Program-made: the position numbers and the translations under genes | Part shown: piece after piece, positions 1 to 8,084 of the stretch | Layout of the letters: every line of letters begins with the position of its first letter | Numbering within the stretch: the first letter of the stretch is position 1 | Assembly (NCBI RefSeq): GCF_014672715.2 | Contig: NZ_CP058566.2 | Coordinates: 1,550,001-1,614,000, forward strand | Direction of reading: 5' to 3' | DNA length: 64,000 nucleotides | Source of the DNA: Dehalogenimonas etheniformans | Lineage (GTDB): Bacteria; Chloroflexota; Dehalococcoidia; Dehalococcoidales; Dehalococcoidaceae | Notes under the pieces: model-generated | Told to the model about the DNA's origin: nothing | Databases searched by the model: none | Seen by the model: the letters and a program-made list of their open reading frames with translations, nothing else

Positions 1-1029
1 GCCGTTGATTACACCATTACTCTAGGCTACGCCAAGCGCGGTTTTTTCCTTTTCCCCGGCGCCGATTACACCAGACAGATCCTGGTTGCCAATATCGGCA
101 TCCCGGAGGGCCTGGACGATGACATTCTGTCCGAAGTGATCGATGAACACGATGTTCTGGCCATCTTACCCATCCGTCCTTCCGACGCCCACAAAGGTTC
201 ATTCGGCAAAGTCATGGTCGTTGCCGGCTCCGCCGAGTTTATCGGCGCCGCCACCCTTGCTTGTCAGTCCGCCGCGCGCGCCGGCGCCGGTCTGGTGACC
301 CTTGCCGCTAGGCGAAGCCTTCACCACATATTTGCTGCCAAACTGATCGAAACGACTCATCTGCTCCTACCTGAAACGATGCATAATGAGCTTGCCCCTG
401 AAGCCGCGGAGGTTGCGTTATCGAAACTGACCAAATACGACGCCGCCGCCGTTGGTCCCGGTTTGGGCCAGGCACCTGAAACTGTTGAGTTTATACATCG
501 ACTGCTGTCGGGCATTTCGGAGAACACAAAATTGGTGCTCGACGCGGACGCTTTGAATGCTCTGTCCTTAACCCCGGATTGGTGGAAAGTTTTCGATCGC
601 CGGGCTGTACTGACCCCTCACACCGGCGAATTTGCCCGCCTCAGCGGTTTGTCAATCGGGGAAATCCTGGCCAACCGGATGGAGGTCTGCCGCAAGAAAG
701 CCGCTTTATGGGGCAAGGTCGTCGTACTTAAAGGTGCTCACACCGTTGTCGGCTCACCAGACGGACGGATCGCCGTCTCGCCCTCAGCCAACCCGGGACT
801 TGCCAGCGGCGGTACCGGCGACGTTTTAACCGGAATCATCGCATCCCTCCTGGCTCAAGGACTGGATGAGTTTGACGCCGCCCGTGCCGGCGTTTACATC
901 CATGCCATGGCCGGAGAGGCCGTCCGCGGCAACATCGGAGATGCCGGCATGATCGCCTCCGATCTCCTGATCCAGATTCCTCGAGCGATAAAATCAATCA
1001 AGGAACATGACCATGCTTCTTGTCATTGA
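1..1029 (+). CDS. nnr: NAD(P)H-hydrate repair enzyme, 3' part (ADP/ATP-dependent dehydratase domain)
   Basis: The frame is open from base 1, so the start and the N-terminal epimerase domain lie outside the window. The visible part begins at the end of the epimerase domain and runs into the YjeF C-terminal carbohydrate-kinase-like fold: KGSFGKVMVVAGS, a VGPGLG loop, LVLDADALN, LTPHTGEFARL, and the catalytic SGGTGDVLTGIIA loop near the C-terminus. The family converts damaged, hydrated NADH and NADPH back to NADH and NADPH. The 3' end overlaps coaX by 23 bp, which suggests coupled translation. The bifunctional reading rests on the open upstream frame. The dehydratase domain itself is clear. Confidence 0.93.
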   Translation, partial: AVDYTITLGYAKRGFFLFPGADYTRQILVANIGIPEGLDDDILSEVIDEHDVLAILPIRPSDAHKGSFGKVMVVAGSAEFIGAATLACQSAARAGAGLVTLAARRSLHHIFAAKLIETTHLLLPETMHNELAPEAAEVALSKLTKYDAAAVGPGLGQAPETVEFIHRLLSGISENTKLVLDADALNALSLTPDWWKVFDRRAVLTPHTGEFARLSGLSIGEILANRMEVCRKKAALWGKVVVLKGAHTVVGSPDGRIAVSPSANPGLASGGTGDVLTGIIASLLAQGLDEFDAARAGVYIHAMAGEAVRGNIGDAGMIASDLLIQIPRAIKSIKEHDHASCH

Positions 1030-1780
1030 CATCGGTAACACCTCCATCTCCCTCGGCCTGTACGATGGCGAAAAACTGAAGGTCAGCCTCAGGGTCGCCA
1101 CCGTCCTTCACCGGATGCCAGACGAGTACGCCTCATTATTGCTCCATCTGCTCGAGATAAATGGCATCGATCGTAAATCGATCGATAAAGTCGCCCTCTG
1201 CTCCGTCGTGCCGCCACTCACCGCCACCTTTGAAGACTTATGCCGCAAGTATTTCAACACCGACCCGCTCACCATCGGCGTGGGCACCAAAACCGGGGTC
1301 AAGATCCGCATGGACAACCCCCGCGAGGTCGGTGCCGACCGTATCGTCAATTCCGCCGCCGCCTTTCATCTCTACCGTTCAGCTTGCATCGTCGTCGATC
1401 TCGGCACCGGTACCACTTTCGACACCGTATCCTCGTCCGGCGATTTTATCGGAGGAGCCATCGCCCCCGGCATCAACATCGCCGCCGAGGCGCTCACATC
1501 CCGAACATCGATGCTACCAAGAATCGAACTCCACGCGCCGGAGAAAGCCATCGGCACTTCCACCGTCAAAGCCATGCAGTCGGGCATGGTCTTCGGTTAT
1601 GTCGGTCTCATCGAAGGCATCGTCGGCAGGATTCAAAAAGAGTTGCCTTCCCCTGCCAAGGTCATCGCCACCGGCGGCTACGCCGAACTCCTGGCTTCTC
1701 AAACCAGAGTTTTCGATGTCGTCAGCCCCGATCTCACTCTCTACGGACTCCGCCTGATTTATTACATGAACCGGGCGTGA
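1007..1780 (+). CDS. coaX: Type III pantothenate kinase
   Basis: This 257-residue protein has the normal length for CoaX, which phosphorylates pantothenate in the first committed step of CoA synthesis. It shows the N-terminal phosphate loop LLVIDIGNTS, the substrate motif EVGADRIVNSAAA and the second nucleotide motif VVDLGTGTTFD, then GGAIAPGI and ATGGYAELL. The start overlaps the end of nnr. A second ATG two codons downstream, just before the DIGNT loop, is an equally good start. With coaBC 600 bp downstream, two steps of CoA synthesis are encoded close together. Confidence 0.96.
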   Translation: MTMLLVIDIGNTSISLGLYDGEKLKVSLRVATVLHRMPDEYASLLLHLLEINGIDRKSIDKVALCSVVPPLTATFEDLCRKYFNTDPLTIGVGTKTGVKIRMDNPREVGADRIVNSAAAFHLYRSACIVVDLGTGTTFDTVSSSGDFIGGAIAPGINIAAEALTSRTSMLPRIELHAPEKAIGTSTVKAMQSGMVFGYVGLIEGIVGRIQKELPSPAKVIATGGYAELLASQTRVFDVVSPDLTLYGLRLIYYMNRA

Positions 1781-2006
1781 TCCTGTTGGGAATTTTGGAT
1801 TTTGATATTTGAATTTGCTCAGAAATTGGGATTTAGGATTTAGCATTTTCTGACTGCGGTCTCATCGTTTCATTATTTTTTCGGAAGTATTATAAATTTC
1901 CACCAAAGGCGTATAATAATCTGCGAATTTGTGCTCTCTTTGTGAGTCGTTAGCCGAGCGAATGGACACGGTGCGGGTCGGATAATTTCCGCTTAAGGAG
2001 CCAGGC

Positions 2007-2333
2007 ATGATCATCATCCTCTCCGGCGCCATAATTTCAATGGTCTGGGGTGTGTGGAGGGTAATGAGAGGTAAAAAATCGACCGAGATGCAGCAAAATC
2101 TCGGGCTTGCCGGCATCCTGGTCGGCGCCGTGGTCGCTATCGCCGCTAATTTCACCCGATCCAATGCTGGAGTTATGACGCTGATTGCACTGTTGGCCGC
2201 GGCGGCCATGCTGGTTCTCGCCATCCTGTGTGTCAGCGCTATCAGGCGTCCCGAGGGTGGGGCTACTACGGTCGATCTAGCCGCGATCATGATCGGCGTT
2301 TTTGCCTTCCTGGTCGGCAGCGTTTTTCACTAG
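2007..2333 (+). CDS. Small integral membrane protein, unknown
   Basis: This 108-residue protein has four hydrophobic stretches: the extreme N-terminus, then about residues 32-46, 56-76 and 90-107. A short basic loop (RVMRGKKSTEMQQN) follows the first. There are no recognisable catalytic motifs. An AAGGAG ribosome site lies 8 bases before the ATG. It sits between coaX and coaBC and may be co-transcribed with coaBC, 17 bp away. The function is unknown. Confidence 0.7.
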   Translation: MIIILSGAIISMVWGVWRVMRGKKSTEMQQNLGLAGILVGAVVAIAANFTRSNAGVMTLIALLAAAAMLVLAILCVSAIRRPEGGATTVDLAAIMIGVFAFLVGSVFH

Positions 2334-2350
2334 ACTGATTGGGCACCTGT

Positions 2351-3571
2351 ATGTTTAAAGATAAAACCATCGTTCTTGGAGTCACCGGTTCCATAGCCGC
2401 CTACAAGGCTGCCGAGATCACCTCGAAGCTGGTCCAGGCCGGAGCCGGCGTCGAAGTGGTGCTGACCGATTCGGCCCAGAAGTTCATCACTCCCCTCTCC
2501 TTCCGCTCCCTAACCAACCGTCAGCCCGTGACCTCCATGTGGGAACCCGCGAGCGATGTGAATGTAAAGCACGTCTCCCTGGCCAATGCCGCCGATGCTA
2601 TCCTCATAGCCCCCGCCACCGCCAACATCATCGCCAAGCTTGCCGGCGGGTTTGCTGATGACATGCTGTCATGTACTGTCCTGGCCACCAGGGCTCCGGT
2701 GATCGTCGCCCCCGCCATGAACTGCAACATGTGGGACAATCCCGTCACCCAGCAAAATATCAAAACCCTTCAGGACCGAGGCTTTATTCTTGTCGGTCCG
2801 GAAACCGGCTACCTTGCCTGTGGCACCGAGGGACGAGGCCGCCTCGCCCCGGTAGATCAGATACTAGCCATCGTGGGTTCAGTTTTGAACAAGAAGAAAG
2901 ATCTTGCGGGCAAAACCTTCGTCGTCACCACCGGCGGCACCAGGGAACCCCTCGACCCCGTCCGGTTCATCGGCAACCGCTCCTCCGGCAAAATGGGTTA
3001 CGCCATGGCCGCGGCCGCGCGCGACCGGGGCGCCATGGTCAAGCTCATTTCGACTGTTGAATTGCCGGAGACCGCGGGCATGGAGGTTACGAGGGTGCAG
3101 ACCGCCGCCGAAATGCTGGCCTCGGTTAAAAACGCGGTCAAAGGGGCTGATGCCCTTATCATGGCCGCCGCCGTCGCTGACTTTAGACCTTCGGCTGTCG
3201 CCAACGAGAAGATCAAGAAAACCTCTGCCGCCCTCGATCTCAAGCTGGAACCGACGACGGACATCCTGGCTGAAATTCGTGGCAAATTTGTCCGCATCGG
3301 TTTCGCCGCGGAGACCTCCGAACTGATCGACAACGCCGAGCGGAAGCTCGACGCCAAGAACCTGGACATCATCGTCGCCAACGACGTCACCGCCCCCGGC
3401 TGCGGCTTTGGATCTGATACCAACAAAGTTACCCTGATCTTCAGAGATGGTCACATGGAAGACTTGCCTCTAATGAGCAAGCGTGAAGTTGCTGACGCCA
3501 TTCTCGATAAAACGATGCCTCTTCTTGCACCCCGCAGAAGTGGAGAAGTCTCCCCGCCCCGGAGCCAGTGA
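2351..3571 (+). CDS. coaBC: Bifunctional phosphopantothenoylcysteine decarboxylase / phosphopantothenate-cysteine ligase
   Basis: The N-terminal half is the FMN-dependent decarboxylase (CoaC): LGVTGSIAAYKA, a PAMNCNMWDNP motif and the substrate loop with LACGTEGRGRL. The C-terminal half is the CTP-dependent ligase (CoaB): VVTTGGTREPLDPVRFIGN, SSGKMG, MAAAVADFRP and the KIKK lysine motif. Together they turn 4'-phosphopantothenate into 4'-phosphopantetheine. I place the start at the ATG at 2351, directly before FKDKTIVLG; a TTG at 2339 would add four residues. The last ~12 residues are poorly conserved in character. The stop overlaps the next start (TGATG), so the downstream gene was probably translated by coupling. 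Confidence 0.95.
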   Translation: MFKDKTIVLGVTGSIAAYKAAEITSKLVQAGAGVEVVLTDSAQKFITPLSFRSLTNRQPVTSMWEPASDVNVKHVSLANAADAILIAPATANIIAKLAGGFADDMLSCTVLATRAPVIVAPAMNCNMWDNPVTQQNIKTLQDRGFILVGPETGYLACGTEGRGRLAPVDQILAIVGSVLNKKKDLAGKTFVVTTGGTREPLDPVRFIGNRSSGKMGYAMAAAARDRGAMVKLISTVELPETAGMEVTRVQTAAEMLASVKNAVKGADALIMAAAVADFRPSAVANEKIKKTSAALDLKLEPTTDILAEIRGKFVRIGFAAETSELIDNAERKLDAKNLDIIVANDVTAPGCGFGSDTNKVTLIFRDGHMEDLPLMSKREVADAILDKTMPLLAPRRSGEVSPPRSQ

Positions 3572-3876
3572 TGGCTCGAAGCATCGAGATCACTCTTCAG
3601 CCTGTTTATCTCAAGAACGATTATATCTACATCCCGGCGGCTTCTAGACCATTCTTCCCGCCAGGAAAACCATTTTCGGTTCACCCGATCGCTATTGAAT
3701 CGCAGACCGGTTCTTTCACCGCGGAACTCCAATTCAATAGCAAGGGCTATATCTGAATCAATAAACTCCGCAAGTTCTTTGCGGCTTACCCGGATTTAAA
3801 GCCCGGCGGCATACTTGAAATCACCGAAATCAAACGCGGTGCCCGCTATAGTATTTCTCCCGTTATGTCATCCTAA
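3571..3876 (+). pseudogene. Small gene interrupted by an in-frame TGA
   Basis: The start ATG overlaps the coaBC stop. Translation runs 61 codons (starting MARSIEITLQPVYLKNDYIY), meets TGA at 3754-3756, and continues in the same frame for 39 more protein-like codons (INKLRKFFAAYPDLKPGG and on to ISPVMSS) before a TAA at 3874. Both halves have ordinary coding character, so this looks like one ~100-residue protein broken by a single nonsense codon. I do not recognise the family. The alternative is a real 61-residue protein. Confidence 0.5.
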
Positions 3877-3886
3877 ACTAAGTATT

Positions 3887-3942
3887 CGTTCGTGGTGAGC
3901 CTAGCCTGTCCTGAGCAAAGCCGAAGGAAATCCATGAACGGA
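3887..3942. repeat. Dispersed REP-like imperfect palindrome, copy 1
   Basis: It begins CGTTCGTGGTGAGCCT and ends CATGAACGGA, which are imperfect reverse complements of each other. Related copies lie at 8111, 22706, 38526 and 57558. This copy has a longer middle, like the one at 57558. It lies between the TGA-interrupted gene at 3571 and the convergent broken genes. Confidence 0.7.
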
Positions 3943-3984
3943 TACATTTACTAACGCTATAACTTTGCCGGCAACATCGTATGA

Positions 3985-4197
3985 TTAAGTCGAAATCGTC
4001 GCCTTCCTCTTCGCCTTATAGCTCAATCCTATAAAATAGAACCCGCCCAGCATCGCCACTACATGGAACACCACCGCGGGTATCTGCGAGGCAAAGGTTG
4101 TCGTGTCGTTCGCGGCGACCGCCGCGATAATCGTGATGACTCAGACCACGCCGAGACCGAAACAGACATATCCGAGTGTCTTGAAAAATGCGCTCAT
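3985..4197 (-). pseudogene. Tiny two-helix membrane protein gene with in-frame TGA
   Basis: On the minus strand an ATG at 4197 has a GGGAG ribosome site. It reads MSAFFKTLGYVCFGLGVV, then TGA at 4143-4141, then continues in frame with VITIIAAVAANDTT, a second hydrophobic segment (VVFHVVAMLGGFYFIGL) and a basic tail, ending at TAA 3985. The TGA falls inside a transmembrane helix, where a tryptophan (TGG to TGA) would fit. The 71-codon frame and good ribosome site argue for a formerly or still functional gene. It follows a similar broken gene with 12 bp between them. Confidence 0.5.
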
Positions 4198-4209
4198 TTC
4201 ATCACTCCC

Positions 4210-4395
4210 TTATTGTTGCACCGCGTTGACAAACATCCACAATGCCAGTAACGCAAAGGTGCCGTGAATGGCATAACCCGTTACCGAGGTCTTGCTCCAG
4301 GGTTTTTCTTTTTGGCGGAACACGCCCGCCATCACCATAATTATTCAAGCGAGTTGGAAAATAAAGGCCACCGATGCCCCAATCCACCATCCCAT
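4210..4395 (-). pseudogene. Tiny two-helix membrane protein gene with in-frame TGA (upstream partner)
   Basis: The minus-strand ATG at 4395 is preceded by a full AGGAGGT site. It reads MGWWIGASVAFIFQLA, then TGA at 4347-4345, then IIMVMAGVFRQKEKPW and a second helix (TFALLALWMFVNAVQQ) to TAA at 4210. As in its downstream neighbour, the TGA sits inside a helix where tryptophan is plausible. The two genes look like a small operon encoding a pair of two-helix membrane peptides. No family was recognised. Confidence 0.5.
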
Positions 4396-4655
4396 ATGTA
4401 TTTCGACCTCCTGCTTAAATTACTTTCGATGAGATTATAAGAACCTCTAATTAGGCGCTCAATGGTCTCAATGCGAGATTTTCCCCATACTTTTGACCAG
4501 TACATTAATAACCTCTCCTTTGCGCTAACAATCACTCTTCGTAAACGTTATAATCATTAACGACCTCCATCGAAAATTGTTTCCCACTCATGGAACGATT
4601 CCACCCTTTCTCGCATCTTATATAGTAGAGAATCATTCAAAAGGGAGCGCTCCTG

Positions 4656-5210
4656 TTGGATGACCCTGGTCAGGCAGCCCTGGTCCGCCGCTGCCAGGAT
4701 GGGGATGCGGAAGCCTTCCGCGCCCTCGTCGAGGCATACAAAAATGCGCTCTTCGGCGTAGCCTTCTTGATGACCAGGGATCGGGGCATGGCGGAGGACG
4801 CGATTCAGGAGGCATTGGTCCAAATCTGGAAACACCTCCCCTCCCTCCGCGACCCCGCCCGGATCAAATCGTGGATGATGCGAATTGTGGTGAATGAAGT
4901 GAACCAGCAGTTGAGAAAGAAACGAGTGCCCTCCCTCCCCATCGAGGCCGCCGATATCCCCTGCGACGACGATCCCGTAGAAAACCGGATCATCTCGGCG
5001 GAGCGCCGCCGCAAGATCCAGGAGGCTCTGTCCGGTCTACCACGTGAGCAGCGTGAAGCCATCGTTCTGCGGTTTTACTCTGATCTCTCGGTGCCGGAGA
5101 TCGCCGCCGCCACTGGCGCCCGTGAAGGCACCATCAAGTCCCGCCTTCATCGGGCTTTGGAAAATCTCAACGAGGCTCTCCAGAACGAAGGTCTGGAGGC
5201 CGAGGCATAA
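4656..5210 (+). CDS. ECF-type RNA polymerase sigma factor (sigma-70 family)
   Basis: This 184-residue protein has region 2 at about residues 10-80 (FRALVEAYKNALFGVAFLMT, then AEDAIQEALVQIWKHL) and region 4 at about 125-175 (LSGLPREQREAIVLRF, then the helix-turn-helix VPEIAAATGAREGTIKSRLH). ECF sigma factors direct RNA polymerase to envelope- or stress-response promoters and are usually held by an anti-sigma factor encoded next door. The start is a TTG with a GGGAG site upstream; no earlier ATG exists in frame. The next gene starts 1 bp after the stop. Confidence 0.92.
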   Translation: MDDPGQAALVRRCQDGDAEAFRALVEAYKNALFGVAFLMTRDRGMAEDAIQEALVQIWKHLPSLRDPARIKSWMMRIVVNEVNQQLRKKRVPSLPIEAADIPCDDDPVENRIISAERRRKIQEALSGLPREQREAIVLRFYSDLSVPEIAAATGAREGTIKSRLHRALENLNEALQNEGLEAEA

Positions 5211-5211
5211 T

Positions 5212-5748
5212 ATGGCAAAACTCGAACAGGAATTAAGGACCTACTTCCGATGCGAGGCCGAGGCTGCCATCCCCCGGGATGATTGGTGGCAGAAAGCGGC
5301 TTCGAAGGCTGTTAGCGAACAACGGAAACCCAAAACAGGTTTGAAAAATTGGGTAGGCAATCTTGCGGAAATCCTTCGTATCAATCCTCAACGACCCGCC
5401 TGGGGCATCGTGACCTACCTTCTACTGCTTGTTGTCTATGTCGGATTGAGCGCCGGTCTTACTGATATAGTGTCCAATTTCCCGCCTGGAGGCTCAAGCG
5501 CGCCACCAATCACGAGTCAACCACCATCTACGACAATTGGACCGAGTCCAACCGGCACTTTGCCTCCCGTTACCACCCAACCCCCGATTACTATCACGAA
5601 TACCACCGTTACTCTCACTACTCCAGCCGAGAGCATGAATGCCTTGTATCCATTGATCTTCTTTTTGTTTTTCATTTTCTTTGTCACCACGACGCTCGTG
5701 ATACTCTCGTGGGCAAGAAGAGCAAGGGATCGAAATGAAGCCATTTGA
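5212..5748 (+). CDS. Membrane-anchored protein, candidate anti-sigma factor
   Basis: The protein is 178 residues long. A soluble, charged N-terminal ~65 residues (starting MAKLEQELRTYFRCEAEAAI) leads to a hydrophobic helix (WGIVTYLLLLVVYVGLSA), a Pro/Thr-rich stretch of ~60 residues, and a second helix near the C-terminus (LYPLIFFLFFIFFVTTTLVI). The position one base after an ECF sigma gene, with a cytoplasmic head and a membrane anchor, is the classic anti-sigma arrangement. No zinc-binding anti-sigma motif is visible, so the role is inferred from context. The end overlaps the next gene by 14 bp. Confidence 0.6.
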   Translation: MAKLEQELRTYFRCEAEAAIPRDDWWQKAASKAVSEQRKPKTGLKNWVGNLAEILRINPQRPAWGIVTYLLLLVVYVGLSAGLTDIVSNFPPGGSSAPPITSQPPSTTIGPSPTGTLPPVTTQPPITITNTTVTLTTPAESMNALYPLIFFLFFIFFVTTTLVILSWARRARDRNEAI

Positions 5749-6310
5749 CCTTCGGCGCGGTATCGCCTATTTCGTTGCGCTCGCATCGATGATAGCCGTC
5801 ATGACTATCACCCCCATCACTATCCATTCTCAAACCGTCAAAACGCAACCACCGATATTCCCATCCAATCCCCCGACATCGTTTGGCATAACATTCGACC
5901 AGGCCATCACTATTGCACGAGGGCTGGTCAATCCTCAAATCTATGAAAAAGTTACCCTTACCATTGTCGGGGGAACTGTGCAGCAGGGTTACTTGGAAGT
6001 AAGGTTTGAGATACCGTCAGGTGTCACCCGGGATGCTCTAGGGTGGCAGGAAGGTCCATTTGTTGTATTTGAAAACACCGGAACGCTGCCGGAAGGAAAC
6101 TTCCGGGATTTATACTTCCGGATCGACGGCTCATCCGGTGCCGTTCTGTTCAGGATAGCATCCGACCGCTTGATACCGCCCCCAGGGATCCCCCCTCCAA
6201 CCAATGAATTTTGGAAGGTTTGGCCACCCATCATAGTTGGCACTGTTATCGCCGTTATCGCTGTTGCGGTTTGGCTGTTGATTAGGCGTAAAGGGAAAGC
6301 AGCAAGATGA
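5735..6310 (+). CDS. Secreted protein with C-terminal membrane anchor, unknown
   Basis: The protein is 191 residues long. It has a signal-like N-terminus (basic start, then YFVALASMIAVMTITPI), an exported middle domain of ~130 residues with beta-strand character, and a C-terminal helix (PIIVGTVIAVIAVAVWLLI) followed by the basic RRKGKAAR. The middle part (FDQAITIARGLVNP, then YLEVRFEIPSG and YFRIDGSSGAVLF) recalls PepSY-like domains, but I cannot assign it with certainty. It overlaps both neighbours, in line with one transcript from the sigma factor gene. Confidence 0.65.
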   Translation: MKPFDLRRGIAYFVALASMIAVMTITPITIHSQTVKTQPPIFPSNPPTSFGITFDQAITIARGLVNPQIYEKVTLTIVGGTVQQGYLEVRFEIPSGVTRDALGWQEGPFVVFENTGTLPEGNFRDLYFRIDGSSGAVLFRIASDRLIPPPGIPPPTNEFWKVWPPIIVGTVIAVIAVAVWLLIRRKGKAAR

Positions 6311-6825
6311 AGGCAATTGAGGTTGATCTCAAGATCTTAATCCTGATCGCTTTGTTGGCTTTTTCAGCCGCATGTGGCACTAACACCACATCAACAACCT
6401 CTTCCCCAACCTCCTCCCCACCCACTACCACTCCCCCGATCTCTGGCACCACAGGAGTTCCGGGAGTCCAGGTCGTAACTGTCGCCTTCGATCCAACTCA
6501 GACCCCGAATCCAGGTGGGCCAATTATTATCATTGAACTCAAGAACATCACGGCACAAGCGATAGTTACCCTTGACGTGAAGCTTTATGAACCCATTAAT
6601 CCCGTTGCGTCTCCATGGACCTTCAACTTTGGTGTCAGCCAGACTGCACTGTTTGATCCGGGAGTCACCATCGGCCACAGAATGAGAATAATCTCAGGTA
6701 GCTGGGGTGCCGGAACTCCCTATTTTGTAACCGTCGCGGGTACATTTTCAAGCGGAGTAACCTTCGCGTTTCGTTGGACTCCTCCTGGAGATGGGGATTT
6801 TGGTACCGTCACACCTCCACCATAA
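6307..6825 (+). CDS. Lipoprotein with Thr/Pro/Ser-rich linker, unknown
   Basis: The 172-residue protein has a lipoprotein signal peptide ending at the lipobox FSAAC (Cys about residue 23). A Ser/Thr/Pro spacer of ~25 residues follows, then a beta-rich domain (PGVQVVTVAFDPTQTPNPGG and on) that resembles an Ig-like or CARDB-type fold. It should be anchored to the outer face of the membrane. It starts within the previous stop (ATGA overlap), so translation is probably coupled. Confidence 0.65.
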   Translation: MKAIEVDLKILILIALLAFSAACGTNTTSTTSSPTSSPPTTTPPISGTTGVPGVQVVTVAFDPTQTPNPGGPIIIIELKNITAQAIVTLDVKLYEPINPVASPWTFNFGVSQTALFDPGVTIGHRMRIISGSWGAGTPYFVTVAGTFSSGVTFAFRWTPPGDGDFGTVTPPP

Positions 6826-6844
6826 TTAATGCAAGGAACCAAAA

Positions 6845-7549
6845 ATGAAAAAATTGTTCGTTGCCCTTTCGCTGGCGCTGGTTCTAACCGCCGTTATTCC
6901 GGTTGCGATCTGCAAAGCCAATTCAGCCCCACCCCCATCAATAATCATAGGAGTATCCGACGCACCTGCTTATTTAACGATGAACATCGGCAGAATAAAT
7001 GCAGAACGAAAAGACAGGCCTTTCATGACCTATTTCATTCTTGACACGTGGAATTTGAATCTAGATTTGAGCGATGGATTGCATGTGGTTTCACAGGACA
7101 AGACTTTCGATGTTCCCATCAATACCGGTAAAACCTTCAATAACTACTTCACGCTTGATTTGGAAAACCAAACCTTGACGTCGGTCCGTTCTTTACCAGG
7201 TGTGAAAAGCATCCCATTCCTGATGATCATTCTCACTCTTTTGATCGAGGGCATCGTCTTCTATATTTTCGGTTACCGTCAGAAGCGGTCCTGGCTGATT
7301 TTCCTCGGTGTTAATCTTGTTACTCAATTAGCTTTAATCACATGGCTCGGAGGTAGTTCTTCACTTGCAAACATGTACGCCATTTTTGGTTTGATTATAG
7401 GGGAAATTGGGGTACTTATTATTGAAATGATCGCCTTTGGTCTCTTGCTCCGAGAGCGAGGGCCATTGCGGAGAATGTCGTATGTTTTCTTGGCCAACAT
7501 CCTGAGCCTCTTTATCGGCGGTTACATCATTTCGATTTTTGCGATATGA
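6845..7549 (+). CDS. Exported multi-helix membrane protein, unknown
   Basis: The 234-residue protein has a signal peptide (MKKLFVALSLALVLTAVIPV), then an extracytoplasmic segment of ~110 residues (about 25-120), then four transmembrane helices in the C-terminal half, starting near IPFLMIILTLLIEGIVFYIF. A basic loop (YRQKRSW) follows the first helix. No enzymatic motif is seen. It is part of the sigma-factor gene chain. Confidence 0.65.
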   Translation: MKKLFVALSLALVLTAVIPVAICKANSAPPPSIIIGVSDAPAYLTMNIGRINAERKDRPFMTYFILDTWNLNLDLSDGLHVVSQDKTFDVPINTGKTFNNYFTLDLENQTLTSVRSLPGVKSIPFLMIILTLLIEGIVFYIFGYRQKRSWLIFLGVNLVTQLALITWLGGSSSLANMYAIFGLIIGEIGVLIIEMIAFGLLLRERGPLRRMSYVFLANILSLFIGGYIISIFAI

Positions 7550-7556
7550 GCACAAA

Positions 7557-8084
7557 ATGATGAATAAGAGACAACCTCGTGGGCTCATGTTATTGGTTTT
7601 GGGACTTGTCCTTTTATCATTATCAGCCTGCACAACCCCCACCGTCGCCTATTTCCCCGTCCGGCATGACTCCGGGATTTCCTTGCTTTTGCCCAATTAT
7701 GGAAAGATCGTTCTTGAAGATGGCTTGTTAAGGTTCAAGGAAAACTTTAGCGACACCTCATATCTGCTCATCTGGCCTCATGGTTTCTCATATCGGGTTT
7801 CCGGCAGCCGGGTCGAGGTCCTCGATGCTGAAGGAACAGTTGTCGCCAAAACCGGCCAATACAAGCTGATCGGCGGCGGACCGGCTTCCTCCGTCGAGTA
7901 TTACACTGGTGAACAACCCCCAGTTCCGGTGCCCGGTCCCTATTGGGCGATGGATAGAACACTCAAGAATCTCTACCCCTGGGACTATGGGTCAGTAAGG
8001 GAACTGGCCGTCCTCCTGCTCTTGGTCTTAGCGGTGGTAACGATTATTGTTTGGTTTACCATGCGCCGGAGGAGGAAAATATGA
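7557..8084 (+). CDS. Lipoprotein with C-terminal membrane helix, unknown
   Basis: The signal peptide ends in the lipobox LSAC (about residue 25). An exported ~115-residue domain follows, and a C-terminal helix (ELAVLLLLVLAVVTIIVWF) ends in a basic tail, RRRRKI. Two adjacent ATG codons at 7557 and 7560 are both usable; I chose the first. The stop overlaps the next start by 4 bp (ATGA). Double anchoring by lipid and helix is unusual and may mean the Cys is not lipidated. Confidence 0.6.
   Translation: MMNKRQPRGLMLLVLGLVLLSLSACTTPTVAYFPVRHDSGISLLLPNYGKIVLEDGLLRFKENFSDTSYLLIWPHGFSYRVSGSRVEVLDAEGTVVAKTGQYKLIGGGPASSVEYYTGEQPPVPVPGPYWAMDRTLKNLYPWDYGSVRELAVLLLLVLAVVTIIVWFTMRRRRKI

Noticed and set aside
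2879-3454. A long minus-strand open frame opposite coaBC
   Set aside because: It is a shadow of the strong GC-rich coding frame of coaBC. No homology or start signal is seen. Similar shadows opposite coaX, dnaJ, argF, polA, phoR and leuS were set aside for the same reason.
3571-4395. Selenocysteine at the in-frame TGA codons
   Set aside because: Two of the TGA codons lie inside hydrophobic helices with no neighbouring Cys or redox motif, and no selenocysteine insertion hairpin is evident after them.
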